A DNA stretch of 64,000 bases from SHVZ01 sp041906305 (GTDB lineage Bacteria; Pseudomonadota; Alphaproteobacteria; SHVZ01), in contig JAYRJL010000007.1 of the NCBI GenBank assembly GCA_041906305.1, positions 1 to 64,000 on the forward strand. Direction: 5' to 3'. A model generated the notes under the pieces. It worked only from the letters and a program-made list of their open reading frames with translations, was not told the DNA's origin and ran no database searches. Position 1 is the first letter of the stretch. Each line of letters begins with the position of its first letter. Below are positions 26,219 to 34,127 of this stretch, piece after piece. The position numbers and the translations under genes are program-made.

Positions 26219-26706
26219 GCGCGTCGACGATCCTGGACGACGTTGACCGGCGCCTGGTTCAGGCGACCCAGGCGGGGCTGCCGCTCGTCCCCCATCCCTA
26301 CCATGCGGTCGCCGAGAGGATGGGAATCTCGTCCGACGAGGTCATGGCGCGTCTTCGATCTCTGATGGCGCAGGGAGCCGTCCGCCGCATCGGCGCGGTC
26401 CCGAACCATTACGCGCTCGGCTATCGGGGAAACGGCATGACGGTCTGGGACGTCGCCGACGATCTGGTCGACGCTCTCGGCGCCGCAGTCGGGTCCCTCG
26501 ACTTCGTCACTCACTGCTATCGCCGTCCGCGTCGCCTTCCGGACTGGCCCTACAACCTGTTCGCCATGGTTCATGGGCGGGATCCCTCCGATGTCGGCGC
26601 GAAGGTCGCAACGATCGCGGCGCTCCTCGGGCCGGCGGCGCGCGCACACGACGTGCTCTTCTCGACGCGAATCTTGAAGAAGACCGGCCTCAGGATGGCC
26701 GGCTAG
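26215..26706 (+). CDS. nirH: siroheme decarboxylase subunit NirH
   Basis: This 163-aa Lrp/AsnC-like protein has the motifs THCYRRPRR and WPYNLFAMVHG, matching NirL in form. It is the fourth member of the siroheme decarboxylase set. It is translationally coupled to nirG; nirJ follows after 8 bp. Confidence 0.9.
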   Translation: MSASTILDDVDRRLVQATQAGLPLVPHPYHAVAERMGISSDEVMARLRSLMAQGAVRRIGAVPNHYALGYRGNGMTVWDVADDLVDALGAAVGSLDFVTHCYRRPRRLPDWPYNLFAMVHGRDPSDVGAKVATIAALLGPAARAHDVLFSTRILKKTGLRMAG

Positions 26707-26714
26707 GAGCCCCC

Positions 26715-27914
26715 ATGTTCCGGATCACCAGTCTGATGCAGGAGGTCCTCGAACCGACGCCGGTCCGTGGGCGCCGGTCGCCACCCGGGCCGGTCGTCAT
26801 CTGGAACCTCATCCGCCGCTGCAATCTCGCCTGCAAGCACTGCTACTCGCTTTCGGGAGACCGCGACTATCCCGGTGAGCTGTCGCAGGAGGAAGTCCAT
26901 CGGGTCATGGAGGATCTTCGCTCGTTCGGAGTCCCGGTCCTGATCCTCTCCGGCGGCGAGCCGCTGCTGCGCCCGGACATCTTCGTGATATCGGCGCGGG
27001 CCAAGGAGATGGGGTTCTATGTCGGGCTGTCGTCGAACGGCGCGCTGATAGATGCGGCCAAGGCGGATCGCATCGCCGAGGTCGGATACAACTATGTCGG
27101 CGTCAGCCTCGACGGCATCGGTGCCACCCACGACCGGTTTCGCCGGCGGGAAGGAACCTTCGAACGGGCCCTGGCCGGGATCCGTCACTGCCGAGACCGC
27201 GGAATCAAGGTCGGACTCCGCTTCACCATGACGGCTGACAACGAGGTCGAGCTGCCGCTGCTGCTGGATCTCATGGATCGAGAGGACATCGACAAGTTCT
27301 ATCTCTCTCACCTCGTCTATGCTGGGCGGGGCAATCGCAATCGCGCCGACGACTCCGCACATGCGAGTTCTCGGAAAGCCGTGACCCTTCTGTTCGAGCG
27401 GGCTCTCTCCGATCTGGAGAATGGCAGGAACCGCGAGTACGTGACCGGCAACAACGACGCCGATGGCGTCCATTTCCTGCACTGGGTCGAGCGGCGCTTT
27501 CCGGAGCGTGCCGCGCACGTCCGCGCGAAGCTCGTGGAGTGGGGAGGCAACAGTTCGGGCTGCGCCGTCGCCAACATCGACAATCTCGGCAACGTACATC
27601 CCGACACCATGTGGTGGCACTACAGCCTCGGGAACGTACGCGAGCGGCCGTTCTCCGAGATCTGGTCGGATCTTTCCGATCCGATCCTGCGGGGATTGCG
27701 CGAGCGTCCTCGGAAAGTCGGTGGCCGGTGCGGCGCCTGCGTTCATCGCGACATCTGCAACGGCAATACACGCGTTCGGGTGTTTCAGCTCACCGGCGAT
27801 CCGTGGGGCGAGGATCCTGGATGCTATCTCGACGACGACGAAATCGGCATTTCAGGAGCGCGCTCGAGGGTGACGGTTACGCCCTTCGTCAAGCCCCGGC
27901 GTCCGGCGGCGTGA
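26715..27914 (+). CDS. nirJ: heme d1 biosynthesis radical SAM protein NirJ
   Basis: The 399-aa radical SAM enzyme replaces the two propionates of didecarboxysiroheme with oxo groups. The catalytic 4Fe-4S motif CNLACKHC is at Cys36, Cys40 and Cys43, followed by SAM motifs (LSGGEPLLRPD, SSNG, SLDG). A C-terminal SPASM-like region holds auxiliary-cluster cysteines (SSGCAV, CGACVHRDIC, DPGCY). Length and order match NirJ. Confidence 0.95.
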   Translation: MFRITSLMQEVLEPTPVRGRRSPPGPVVIWNLIRRCNLACKHCYSLSGDRDYPGELSQEEVHRVMEDLRSFGVPVLILSGGEPLLRPDIFVISARAKEMGFYVGLSSNGALIDAAKADRIAEVGYNYVGVSLDGIGATHDRFRRREGTFERALAGIRHCRDRGIKVGLRFTMTADNEVELPLLLDLMDREDIDKFYLSHLVYAGRGNRNRADDSAHASSRKAVTLLFERALSDLENGRNREYVTGNNDADGVHFLHWVERRFPERAAHVRAKLVEWGGNSSGCAVANIDNLGNVHPDTMWWHYSLGNVRERPFSEIWSDLSDPILRGLRERPRKVGGRCGACVHRDICNGNTRVRVFQLTGDPWGEDPGCYLDDDEIGISGARSRVTVTPFVKPRRPAA

Positions 27915-27930
27915 TCTTCGGAGAGTGAAC

Positions 27931-29496
27931 ATGCGTGTCGCCATTCTTCTCGCGCTCGCCGTCGCGGTCTCTATGGCCGGTGCAGGGCGGGCTCAATCGC
28001 CCATCGCTGCCGACAGGCTGTTCACCGAGAACTGCGCGCAATGCCACGGCGCAGATCGCCTGGGAGGTACCGGTCCGGCGCTGATTCCGGAGGCCCTGGA
28101 GCGGTTGAGGCCGGCTGAGGCGCAGTCCGTCGTGACGCTGGGTCGAGCGCAGACCCAGATGCCCGCGTTCGGAGACAAGCTGAGCCGCCAGGAAGTCGAG
28201 GCGCTCATCGCCTACGCCCGGTCGCCGCTGCCCGCCGCCCCGCATTGGGGCCTGGACGAGATGTTGGGCACACATGTCGTGTTGCGCACCGCCGAGACCC
28301 TGCCGGAGAAGCCGGTCTACGACGCCGATCCGCTCAACCTGTTCATCGTCGTCGAGGCCGGAGACAGCTCGGTGACGGTTCTCGATGGAGACAGGTTCGA
28401 GCCGATCACCCGCTTTCAGAGCCGGTTCGCGCTTCACGGCGGCCCCAAATTCACGCCCGACGGTCGGTTCGTCTACTTCGCCTCCAGGGACGGATGGATC
28501 ACGAAGTACGATCTCTATGCGCTCGAAGTCGTCGCCGAGATTCGAGCCGGGATCAACACGCGGAACCTCGCGATCTCGGGCGACGGCAAGACCGTGATGG
28601 TCGGCAACTACCTGCCGCATACGGTTGTCCTGCTTTCCGCCGAGGATCTGAAGCCGATCAAGATCGTCGACGGCAAGGACCGCGCCGGCAAGTCGAGCTC
28701 GCGGATCTCGGCGGTTTACCAGGCGCAGCCGCGGAACAGCTTCATCGTGGCGCTGAAGGACATCCCGGAGCTGTGGGAGATCTCCTGGTTGGCGGATCCG
28801 CCGCCGGTCTTCTCCGGCTTCGTCCACAGCTATACGCCCGGCATGACCGAGGGGCTCGCCGAGAAGGGGCCCTTTCCCATTCGCCGGATCGGCCTGTCCG
28901 AACCGCTCGACGACTTCTTCTTCGATCCCGCCTATCGCAATCTTCTCGGCTCGTCGCGGGACGGCGGCAAGGCGGTGGTGGTCAACCTCGACGTGGGACG
29001 CCAGATCGCCGAAATCCCGATGACGGGGCTTCCGCATCTCGGATCCGGCATCACGTGGACGCGCGACGGCAGGCCGCTCATGGCGACGCCGAACCTGAAG
29101 GAAGGAATGATCAGCGTCATCGACATGAAGACGTGGACGCTGGTCGAGCGGATTCCGACGCTCGGTCCGGGCTTCTTCCTGCGCAGCCATGAGAGCACGC
29201 GCTTCGCCTGGGTCGACTCCGCGTTCAGCCGGGAGAAGGATGCGCTCCAGGTCATCGACAAGGAGACGCTTTCGGTGGTTCGAGTTCTCCGTCCGGCGCC
29301 TGGGCAGACCGCTTCGCATGTCGAGTTCAGCCGTGACGGCCGATACGCCCTTGTCAGCATCGCCGAGCAGGACGGCGCGCTGGTGGTGATTGACGCCACG
29401 ACCTTCTCTGAAGTGAAGCGCCTGCCGATGCGCAAGCCATCCGGCAAGTACAACGTCTACAACAAGATAACCCGGTCCGAGGGGACCAGCCATTGA
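27931..29496 (+). CDS. nirN: heme d1 dehydrogenase NirN
   Basis: The 521-aa NirS paralog has a signal peptide (about residues 1-22), a cytochrome c domain (CAQCH), and a d1-type propeller. NirN performs the last step of heme d1 synthesis, oxidising dihydro-heme d1, and passes the cofactor to NirS. The C-terminus KYNVYNKIT mirrors that of NirS. I use ATG 27931, with GGAGAG 5 bp upstream; GTG 27925 overlaps that site and is less likely. Its stop is followed at once by a TTGAC-type operator. Confidence 0.93.
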   Translation: MRVAILLALAVAVSMAGAGRAQSPIAADRLFTENCAQCHGADRLGGTGPALIPEALERLRPAEAQSVVTLGRAQTQMPAFGDKLSRQEVEALIAYARSPLPAAPHWGLDEMLGTHVVLRTAETLPEKPVYDADPLNLFIVVEAGDSSVTVLDGDRFEPITRFQSRFALHGGPKFTPDGRFVYFASRDGWITKYDLYALEVVAEIRAGINTRNLAISGDGKTVMVGNYLPHTVVLLSAEDLKPIKIVDGKDRAGKSSSRISAVYQAQPRNSFIVALKDIPELWEISWLADPPPVFSGFVHSYTPGMTEGLAEKGPFPIRRIGLSEPLDDFFFDPAYRNLLGSSRDGGKAVVVNLDVGRQIAEIPMTGLPHLGSGITWTRDGRPLMATPNLKEGMISVIDMKTWTLVERIPTLGPGFFLRSHESTRFAWVDSAFSREKDALQVIDKETLSVVRVLRPAPGQTASHVEFSRDGRYALVSIAEQDGALVVIDATTFSEVKRLPMRKPSGKYNVYNKITRSEGTSH

Positions 29497-29497
29497 C

Positions 29498-29511
29498 TTG
29501 ACGAACGTCAA
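29498..29511 (+). promoter_or_regulatory. FNR/DNR-type operator of the nirI-like operon
   Basis: TTGACGAACGTCAA, one base after the nirN stop, is a perfect TTGAC-N4-GTCAA palindrome followed by GGC. It lies 65 bp before the TTG start of the NirI/NosR-like gene. Confidence 0.78.
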
Positions 29512-29576
29512 GGCTGGCTTTTCGCCGAGGGACTACGGATGTAGCGATCCGCCAAGTCTCTCGACGGCGAGGGTGC

Positions 29577-31634
29577 TTGAATCTCTGGACCCGACTGCTG
29601 AACGTTCTGGCCGCGCTGGCGAGCCTGTCCGGGCCCGTCCTTTCGGCGGAGATCACGCCGGACATCCTGCGTGAGGTCTTTCCGGGCGCGGTCAGGTCCG
29701 GCCCGCTCGAGGGGAATCCGCCGGCGGCAAGGGTCTTCGACGGCGTCCAGGGTATCGGGTACCTGTTCTTCAGCCAGGATGTCATCGGATCGCTCGGCTA
29801 TTCGGGCAAGCCGATCGATGTCGCAGTCGGTCTAGCCGATAGCGGACGGATCACGGGGGCGCAGCTGATGCGCCACCAGGAACCGATCCTCATGCTGGGC
29901 ATCAAGGACGCAGACCTTCACCGTTTCGTAAGTTCTCATCGAGGACTCGCAATCGATGCGCCCGTCGCGGTCAGACGGACCGCGTCTGACCCCGCACGTC
30001 CGGATGCGATCTCGGGTGCGACCGTCACCAGTCTCTTGCTCAGCGAGGCCATCCTGCGCTCGGCACGAGCGGTCGCGCGGTCGCGCCGCCTGATCCCGGG
30101 AGCCGTCGCGGCCGGCTCCCTCGACCTGGATGCCTTCGAGCCGCGGAGCTGGGACGCACTTCGCGCCGAGAACGCCATAGCTGAGATGCGATTGACCGGG
30201 GCGGACGTCGCCCGCCGGGGAGGCGATCCGGCCAACGTGGCCCCGGAGGCGCTGTTCATCGACCTGTTCGCGAGCCTGGTCACGCCCGCCGGGATCGGCC
30301 GCAACGTGCTCGGCGACCGGCAGTTCAACGATCTCGGTGCCGGACTCAAGGATGGCGACCAGGTGGTCCTGCTCGCCGCCAACGGCCTGTTCTCGTTCAA
30401 GGGCACGAACTTCACACGAAGCGGGCGGTTCGACCGTATCCGTGTGGTCCAGGGCGCTCGAACCTTCATCTTGACGGCCGACGGTCATCGTCGGCTTTCG
30501 ACACTCGCGGCCGGCGCGCCTGAGTTCCGCGAGATCGGTGTATTCATCATTGCCGCGAACTCCGGCTTCGATGCCGCTGCGCCCTGGCACCTGGAGCTCG
30601 CGGTCGATGGCAGAGATTCCTCCCGATCCCCGGAATCCTTCTCCCTCGAGTATCGGATTCCGGATCGGTTCATCCGTCGCGCATCGGAGGAGAGGGGGGC
30701 CCAGGAGGGAGAGCTCTGGACGTCCGTCTGGCGGGAGCACACCGGTCAGATCGCGGTCGCCGTGTCGGCACTCTTCGCCTTGACCCTGATCCTCATCCTT
30801 CAGGAGCGCCTCGTACGCCATCGGATTCTTTTCAGCCGCCTTCGCACGGGATTCCTCGTCTTCACGCTGGCATGGATCGGATGGTACGCCTCGGCGCAGC
30901 TCTCCGTCGTGAATGTGCTGACCTTCTCCCAAGCCCTGCTCAGCGGGTTCCGATGGGAGTTCTTTCTTCTGCAGCCGGTCGTTTTCCTGCTCTGGGGGTT
31001 TGTCGCGGTGGCCTTGCTCTTCTGGGGGCGAGGGGTCTTCTGCGGTTGGCTCTGCCCCTTCGGTTCGCTCCAGGACCTCGTCCATCGCATCGGGCGCCTG
31101 GCGAGGCTTCCTTCGATACGGCTGCCTTTCGTGCTGCATGAAAGACTGGTCGCGCTCAAATACGTCTTCTTCCTGGTCATATTCGCGCTGTCGCTGAACT
31201 TCACCGAGCAGGCGCTGACCGCGGCTGAAATCGAACCCTTCAAGACTGCCGTCGCACTCAAGTTCCTGCGGCCTTGGCAGTTCGTCGCCTATGCCGTTCT
31301 GCTTCTCGTTGCCGGCCTCTTCTGCGAACGCGCGTTTTGCCGCTATCTCTGCCCGCTGGGGGCAAGCTTGGCGATCCCCGCGCGCCTTCGCCTGTTCGAG
31401 TGGCTGAAGCGCAAGAAGCAGTGCGGGACGGAATGTCAGATATGCGCCTCGCGCTGCCCGGTTCAGGCGATCCATCCCGATGGCCGCATCAACCCGAACG
31501 AATGCGTCTATTGCATGAACTGCCAGCTTCTGTACCACGACGATGCGGTCTGCCCGCCGCTGATCGCACGTCGCCAGAGACGTGAGGCGCGATCCGGCGC
31601 TGGCGGAGCGGCTGCGGCCGGATCACGTGCATGA
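29577..31634 (+). CDS. nirI: NirI/NosR-family membrane flavoprotein
   Basis: The 685-aa protein has a signal peptide, a periplasmic FMN-binding domain with covalent-FMN motif DAISGAT (likely FMN-Thr149), about five to six membrane helices from residue 385 on, and cytoplasmic cysteine pairs (CGWLCP, CRYLCP). Two 4Fe-4S motifs lie at the C-terminus (CQICASRCP and CVYCMNCQ). NosR supports N2O reductase and NirI supports nirS expression or activity. No nosZ is in the window and a nirS cluster is directly upstream, so NirI fits better, though NosR function elsewhere is not excluded. The start is TTG 29577 after GGCGAGGG. Confidence 0.8.
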   Translation: MNLWTRLLNVLAALASLSGPVLSAEITPDILREVFPGAVRSGPLEGNPPAARVFDGVQGIGYLFFSQDVIGSLGYSGKPIDVAVGLADSGRITGAQLMRHQEPILMLGIKDADLHRFVSSHRGLAIDAPVAVRRTASDPARPDAISGATVTSLLLSEAILRSARAVARSRRLIPGAVAAGSLDLDAFEPRSWDALRAENAIAEMRLTGADVARRGGDPANVAPEALFIDLFASLVTPAGIGRNVLGDRQFNDLGAGLKDGDQVVLLAANGLFSFKGTNFTRSGRFDRIRVVQGARTFILTADGHRRLSTLAAGAPEFREIGVFIIAANSGFDAAAPWHLELAVDGRDSSRSPESFSLEYRIPDRFIRRASEERGAQEGELWTSVWREHTGQIAVAVSALFALTLILILQERLVRHRILFSRLRTGFLVFTLAWIGWYASAQLSVVNVLTFSQALLSGFRWEFFLLQPVVFLLWGFVAVALLFWGRGVFCGWLCPFGSLQDLVHRIGRLARLPSIRLPFVLHERLVALKYVFFLVIFALSLNFTEQALTAAEIEPFKTAVALKFLRPWQFVAYAVLLLVAGLFCERAFCRYLCPLGASLAIPARLRLFEWLKRKKQCGTECQICASRCPVQAIHPDGRINPNECVYCMNCQLLYHDDAVCPPLIARRQRREARSGAGGAAAAGSRA

Positions 31635-32668
31635 CGGGCAGGAAGGGACCGAGCCGTCGACGGTTCATCGCGATCGCGGCTGCGGCCGCGGGTTTGCCGC
31701 TGCTTCCGGGCAAGGCGGGCGCCGTTCCGCAATGGTCATGGGAGGGCAGGGCCCTCGGTGCCGCGGCTCGGATCCAGCTCTGCCATCCGGATCGGACAGT
31801 AGCGCGCAACCTGGTCGAGGGCTGCGTCGCGGAGCTCGAGAGACTCGAAAGCGCCTTCAGCCTCTACCGAGACGACTCCGAGATCTCGCGGCTCAATCGA
31901 GACGGCGCCCTGGACGATCCGACTGCCGACTTTGTCGCGCTCATGCTTCAGGCCCAGGAGTGGGGCCGACGCACCGATGGCGCCTTCGATTTCACGGTGC
32001 AGCCGCTCTGGCGCCTCTACGCCGATCATTTCGCGGCACCTGGCTACGATCCTTCCGGACCCACGCCACGACGGGTTGCGGCAGCCCTGGCATCCGTCGA
32101 CTATCGGGCCGTCGACATCGGGCGCCGGCGGGTCGGATTCGCCAAGCCGGGCATGGCCGTTACGCTCAACGGCATCGCCCAGGGCTACATCACCGACCGC
32201 ATCTCGCATCGGCTTCGGAACAGCGGCATTCAGTCGACGCTGGTCGAGATGGGAGAGATCGCCGGCGTCGGCTTGCGCGGCGATGGAACTCCCTGGCAGG
32301 TCGAGCTTCGGGGCGCGGGGATCGATGCGACCGATCTTCTGTCGCTCAGCAACCAGGCCGTCGCCACGTCGGCGGGAGGGGCCACTCCGTTCGATTCCAC
32401 GGGGCGATTTCATCATCTGCTTCGCCCCGGATCCGGAGACTGCGCGAGCTGGTGGCGAACGCTTACCGTCGTCGCGGAGACGGCGACGTCTGCTGACGCC
32501 TTGTCGACTGCCCTGTACGTGGCGCCTCGCGCCGACGCGCACCGGATCGTCGCCCGCCTGGCAGGGGAGGGCTCGTCGGTCCAGGTTTTCGTCTGGCGTG
32601 ACGACGGCACACGCGAGCGCTTCTGCGCCTCGACCGAGCCGTCTCGAATTTCTTACCGGCAAACCTAG
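31631..32668 (+). CDS. ApbE-family FAD:protein FMN transferase (NirX/NosX type)
   Basis: The 345-aa protein attaches FMN to a Thr of target flavoproteins; the target is surely the NirI-like product encoded just upstream (4-bp ATGA overlap). A twin-arginine signal (SRRRFIA) opens it. Family motifs visible: SLYRDDSEISRLN, GAFDFTVQPLW, LNGIAQGYITDRI, VEMGEI, and STALYVAP. Mg/FAD-binding residues appear intact. Confidence 0.92.
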   Translation: MTGRKGPSRRRFIAIAAAAAGLPLLPGKAGAVPQWSWEGRALGAAARIQLCHPDRTVARNLVEGCVAELERLESAFSLYRDDSEISRLNRDGALDDPTADFVALMLQAQEWGRRTDGAFDFTVQPLWRLYADHFAAPGYDPSGPTPRRVAAALASVDYRAVDIGRRRVGFAKPGMAVTLNGIAQGYITDRISHRLRNSGIQSTLVEMGEIAGVGLRGDGTPWQVELRGAGIDATDLLSLSNQAVATSAGGATPFDSTGRFHHLLRPGSGDCASWWRTLTVVAETATSADALSTALYVAPRADAHRIVARLAGEGSSVQVFVWRDDGTRERFCASTEPSRISYRQT

Positions 32669-32682
32669 AAAGGAGCCATCTC

Positions 32683-33057
32683 ATGAAACTCTCTCACTTC
32701 AGCGCCTTCATCCTGGCCGTCGGCTGGCTGGTGTCGGCATCTGGGCCGGCGAAGGCCGACGAGGCGGGCGAAAAGGCCTTCAAGAAGCACTGTGCCACCT
32801 GTCACACGGTCGAGGCCGGCAAGAACAGGGTCGGGCCCAGCCTTCACGGCGTGGTCGGCCGCAAGGCGGGCCAGGTCGCGGGTTTCAAGTATTCCGACGC
32901 GAACTCCAGCTCGGGCGCCATGTTGGACCAGGCCTACCTGGAGAAGTACCTGACCGACCCCAAGGCCGCGATGCCCGGGAACAAGATGGTCTTCAATGGC
33001 GTCAAGAACGAGCAGGAACGCCGCGCCATCATCGCCTATCTGACGGAGCACAAATGA
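32683..33057 (+). CDS. class I c-type cytochrome (c2/c550-like)
   Basis: The 124-aa precursor has a signal peptide (to about residue 25, ending AKA/DE), heme motif CATCH, and the axial Met region AAMPGNKMVF typical of mitochondrial-type cytochrome c. It is a soluble periplasmic electron carrier. Its place between the NirI operon and the CuA-containing oxidoreductase suggests it feeds electrons to NirS and to the CuA subunit. A strong AGGAG site precedes ATG 32683. Confidence 0.93.
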   Translation: MKLSHFSAFILAVGWLVSASGPAKADEAGEKAFKKHCATCHTVEAGKNRVGPSLHGVVGRKAGQVAGFKYSDANSSSGAMLDQAYLEKYLTDPKAAMPGNKMVFNGVKNEQERRAIIAYLTEHK

Positions 33058-33092
33058 CGCCGGCATCCGGGGCGTAAGCGGGACACGGCTCG

Positions 33093-33284
33093 ATGGAGAC
33101 GCTGGCCCTCGCCGTTATCGGCATCGTCTGCTACTTCGCCGCCGACTGGCTGGTCGACCGCCTCGAGCGGGCGGCCGGCCGGCGGTTCGCGTATCGCACC
33201 ATACTGTTCTTCGCGATCCTGCTGGTCCTGGCCGGGGGGACCCTGCAGGCATTGCATCTGGCATTCGGGGCATCGGTAACTTGA
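33093..33284 (+). CDS. small two-helix membrane protein, unknown
   Basis: This 63-aa protein has two hydrophobic segments (about residues 4-20 and 37-58) joined by a charged loop (DRLERAAGRRFAYR). Codon usage and GC3 are like those of neighbours. It follows the cytochrome c gene by 35 bp and its TGA stop lies inside the next operator. I do not recognise the family. No strong ribosome binding site is visible, so it is slightly less certain as a gene. Confidence 0.6.
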   Translation: METLALAVIGIVCYFAADWLVDRLERAAGRRFAYRTILFFAILLVLAGGTLQALHLAFGASVT

Positions 33285-33294
33285 CCATCGTCAA
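33281..33294 (+). promoter_or_regulatory. FNR/DNR-type operator of the heme-copper (NOR-like) operon
   Basis: TTGACCATCGTCAA followed by GGCG is identical to the nirS operator. A -10-like CATAGC at 33315-33320 is at the distance expected for activation with the site centred near -41.5. The first start codon is at 33347. Confidence 0.82.
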
Positions 33295-33346
33295 GGCGCC
33301 TCGCCGCCGTTGACCATAGCCTCGGCGGACCGTCAGGAGGTCCGCG

Positions 33347-33529
33347 ATGTCCACAGCACCCGGCTCGCCGCAAGACTCCAAGTCCGGAAGCGGCATTGAA
33401 CGAATCCCGGTCATGCAGCGCGTCCTGGACAGCCCGTTCCTGCTCCTTTTTCTCGGCGTGACCATCCCGACCGTCTTCTACGTGCTGTGGGCGGTGATGG
33501 AGATCGCACAGATCCCGATCGCCAAGTAG
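33347..33529 (+). CDS. small single-helix membrane protein, first gene of the NOR-like operon
   Basis: The 60-aa protein has a hydrophilic N-terminus and one membrane helix (about residues 30-53). An excellent AGGAGG site precedes ATG 33347. It lies 36 bp before the CuA subunit gene and is controlled by the operator at 33281. By position it may be a small accessory subunit of the heme-copper complex, as seen in several oxidases. I do not recognise the family. Confidence 0.72.
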   Translation: MSTAPGSPQDSKSGSGIERIPVMQRVLDSPFLLLFLGVTIPTVFYVLWAVMEIAQIPIAK

Positions 33530-33565
33530 CCGACGCCCCGAGGACCTAGCGAGGAACATCACGCC

Positions 33566-34111
33566 ATGGCCATCCATCCCCCGAAACAGACCATCTGGTG
33601 GAACGAGCCTGTCGAGCGCTCCGAGTTGATCTGGATAGCCGTCGCCTTTCTCTGGGGCCTCGTCATGTTCGGCACCATGGTCGCCTGGCACCTGGTCGGC
33701 CGGCAGAACCTGTCGAACGAGGCCTACAGGACGACACCCGATGCCTTTCTCGCGCGTACCGAGGCCGCGGCCGAGAAGTACAAGGTGCGTGAGGAAGGCG
33801 ACACCGGCATCCCGATCGTGCGTCCGCCGCCCGGAGGCGATGCCTACATGCTCGCCCGCTTGTGGGAGTGGTGGCCGATCCTCGAGCTGCAGAAGGGGCA
33901 GAGCTACCGCCTCCATATCTCGTCACTCGATTGGCAGCACGGTTTCTCCCTGCAGCCGACCAACATCAATCTTCAGATTCATCCGGGATACGAGATGGTG
34001 CTGACCGTCACGCCCGAGGTGACCGGTCAGTTCTCCATCGTCTGCAACGAATTCTGTGGCATCGGCCATCACACCATGATGGGCCGGATCTACGTCGTCG
34101 ATCAAAAGTAG
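33566..34111 (+). CDS. heme-copper oxidoreductase subunit II with CuA site
   Basis: This 181-aa protein has one N-terminal membrane helix (about 21-44) and a periplasmic cupredoxin domain. The CuA ligand set is complete: His125 (DWQHGF), then Cys160, Glu162, Cys164, His168 and Met171 in CNEFCGIGHHTM. Such subunits accept electrons from cytochrome c. It is shorter than aa3-type subunit II and closer to the ba3/NOR-type form. The partner is the subunit I gene 16 bp downstream. Confidence 0.9.
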   Translation: MAIHPPKQTIWWNEPVERSELIWIAVAFLWGLVMFGTMVAWHLVGRQNLSNEAYRTTPDAFLARTEAAAEKYKVREEGDTGIPIVRPPPGGDAYMLARLWEWWPILELQKGQSYRLHISSLDWQHGFSLQPTNINLQIHPGYEMVLTVTPEVTGQFSIVCNEFCGIGHHTMMGRIYVVDQK

Positions 34112-34127
34112 CCGAAAGGTCCGCTCG

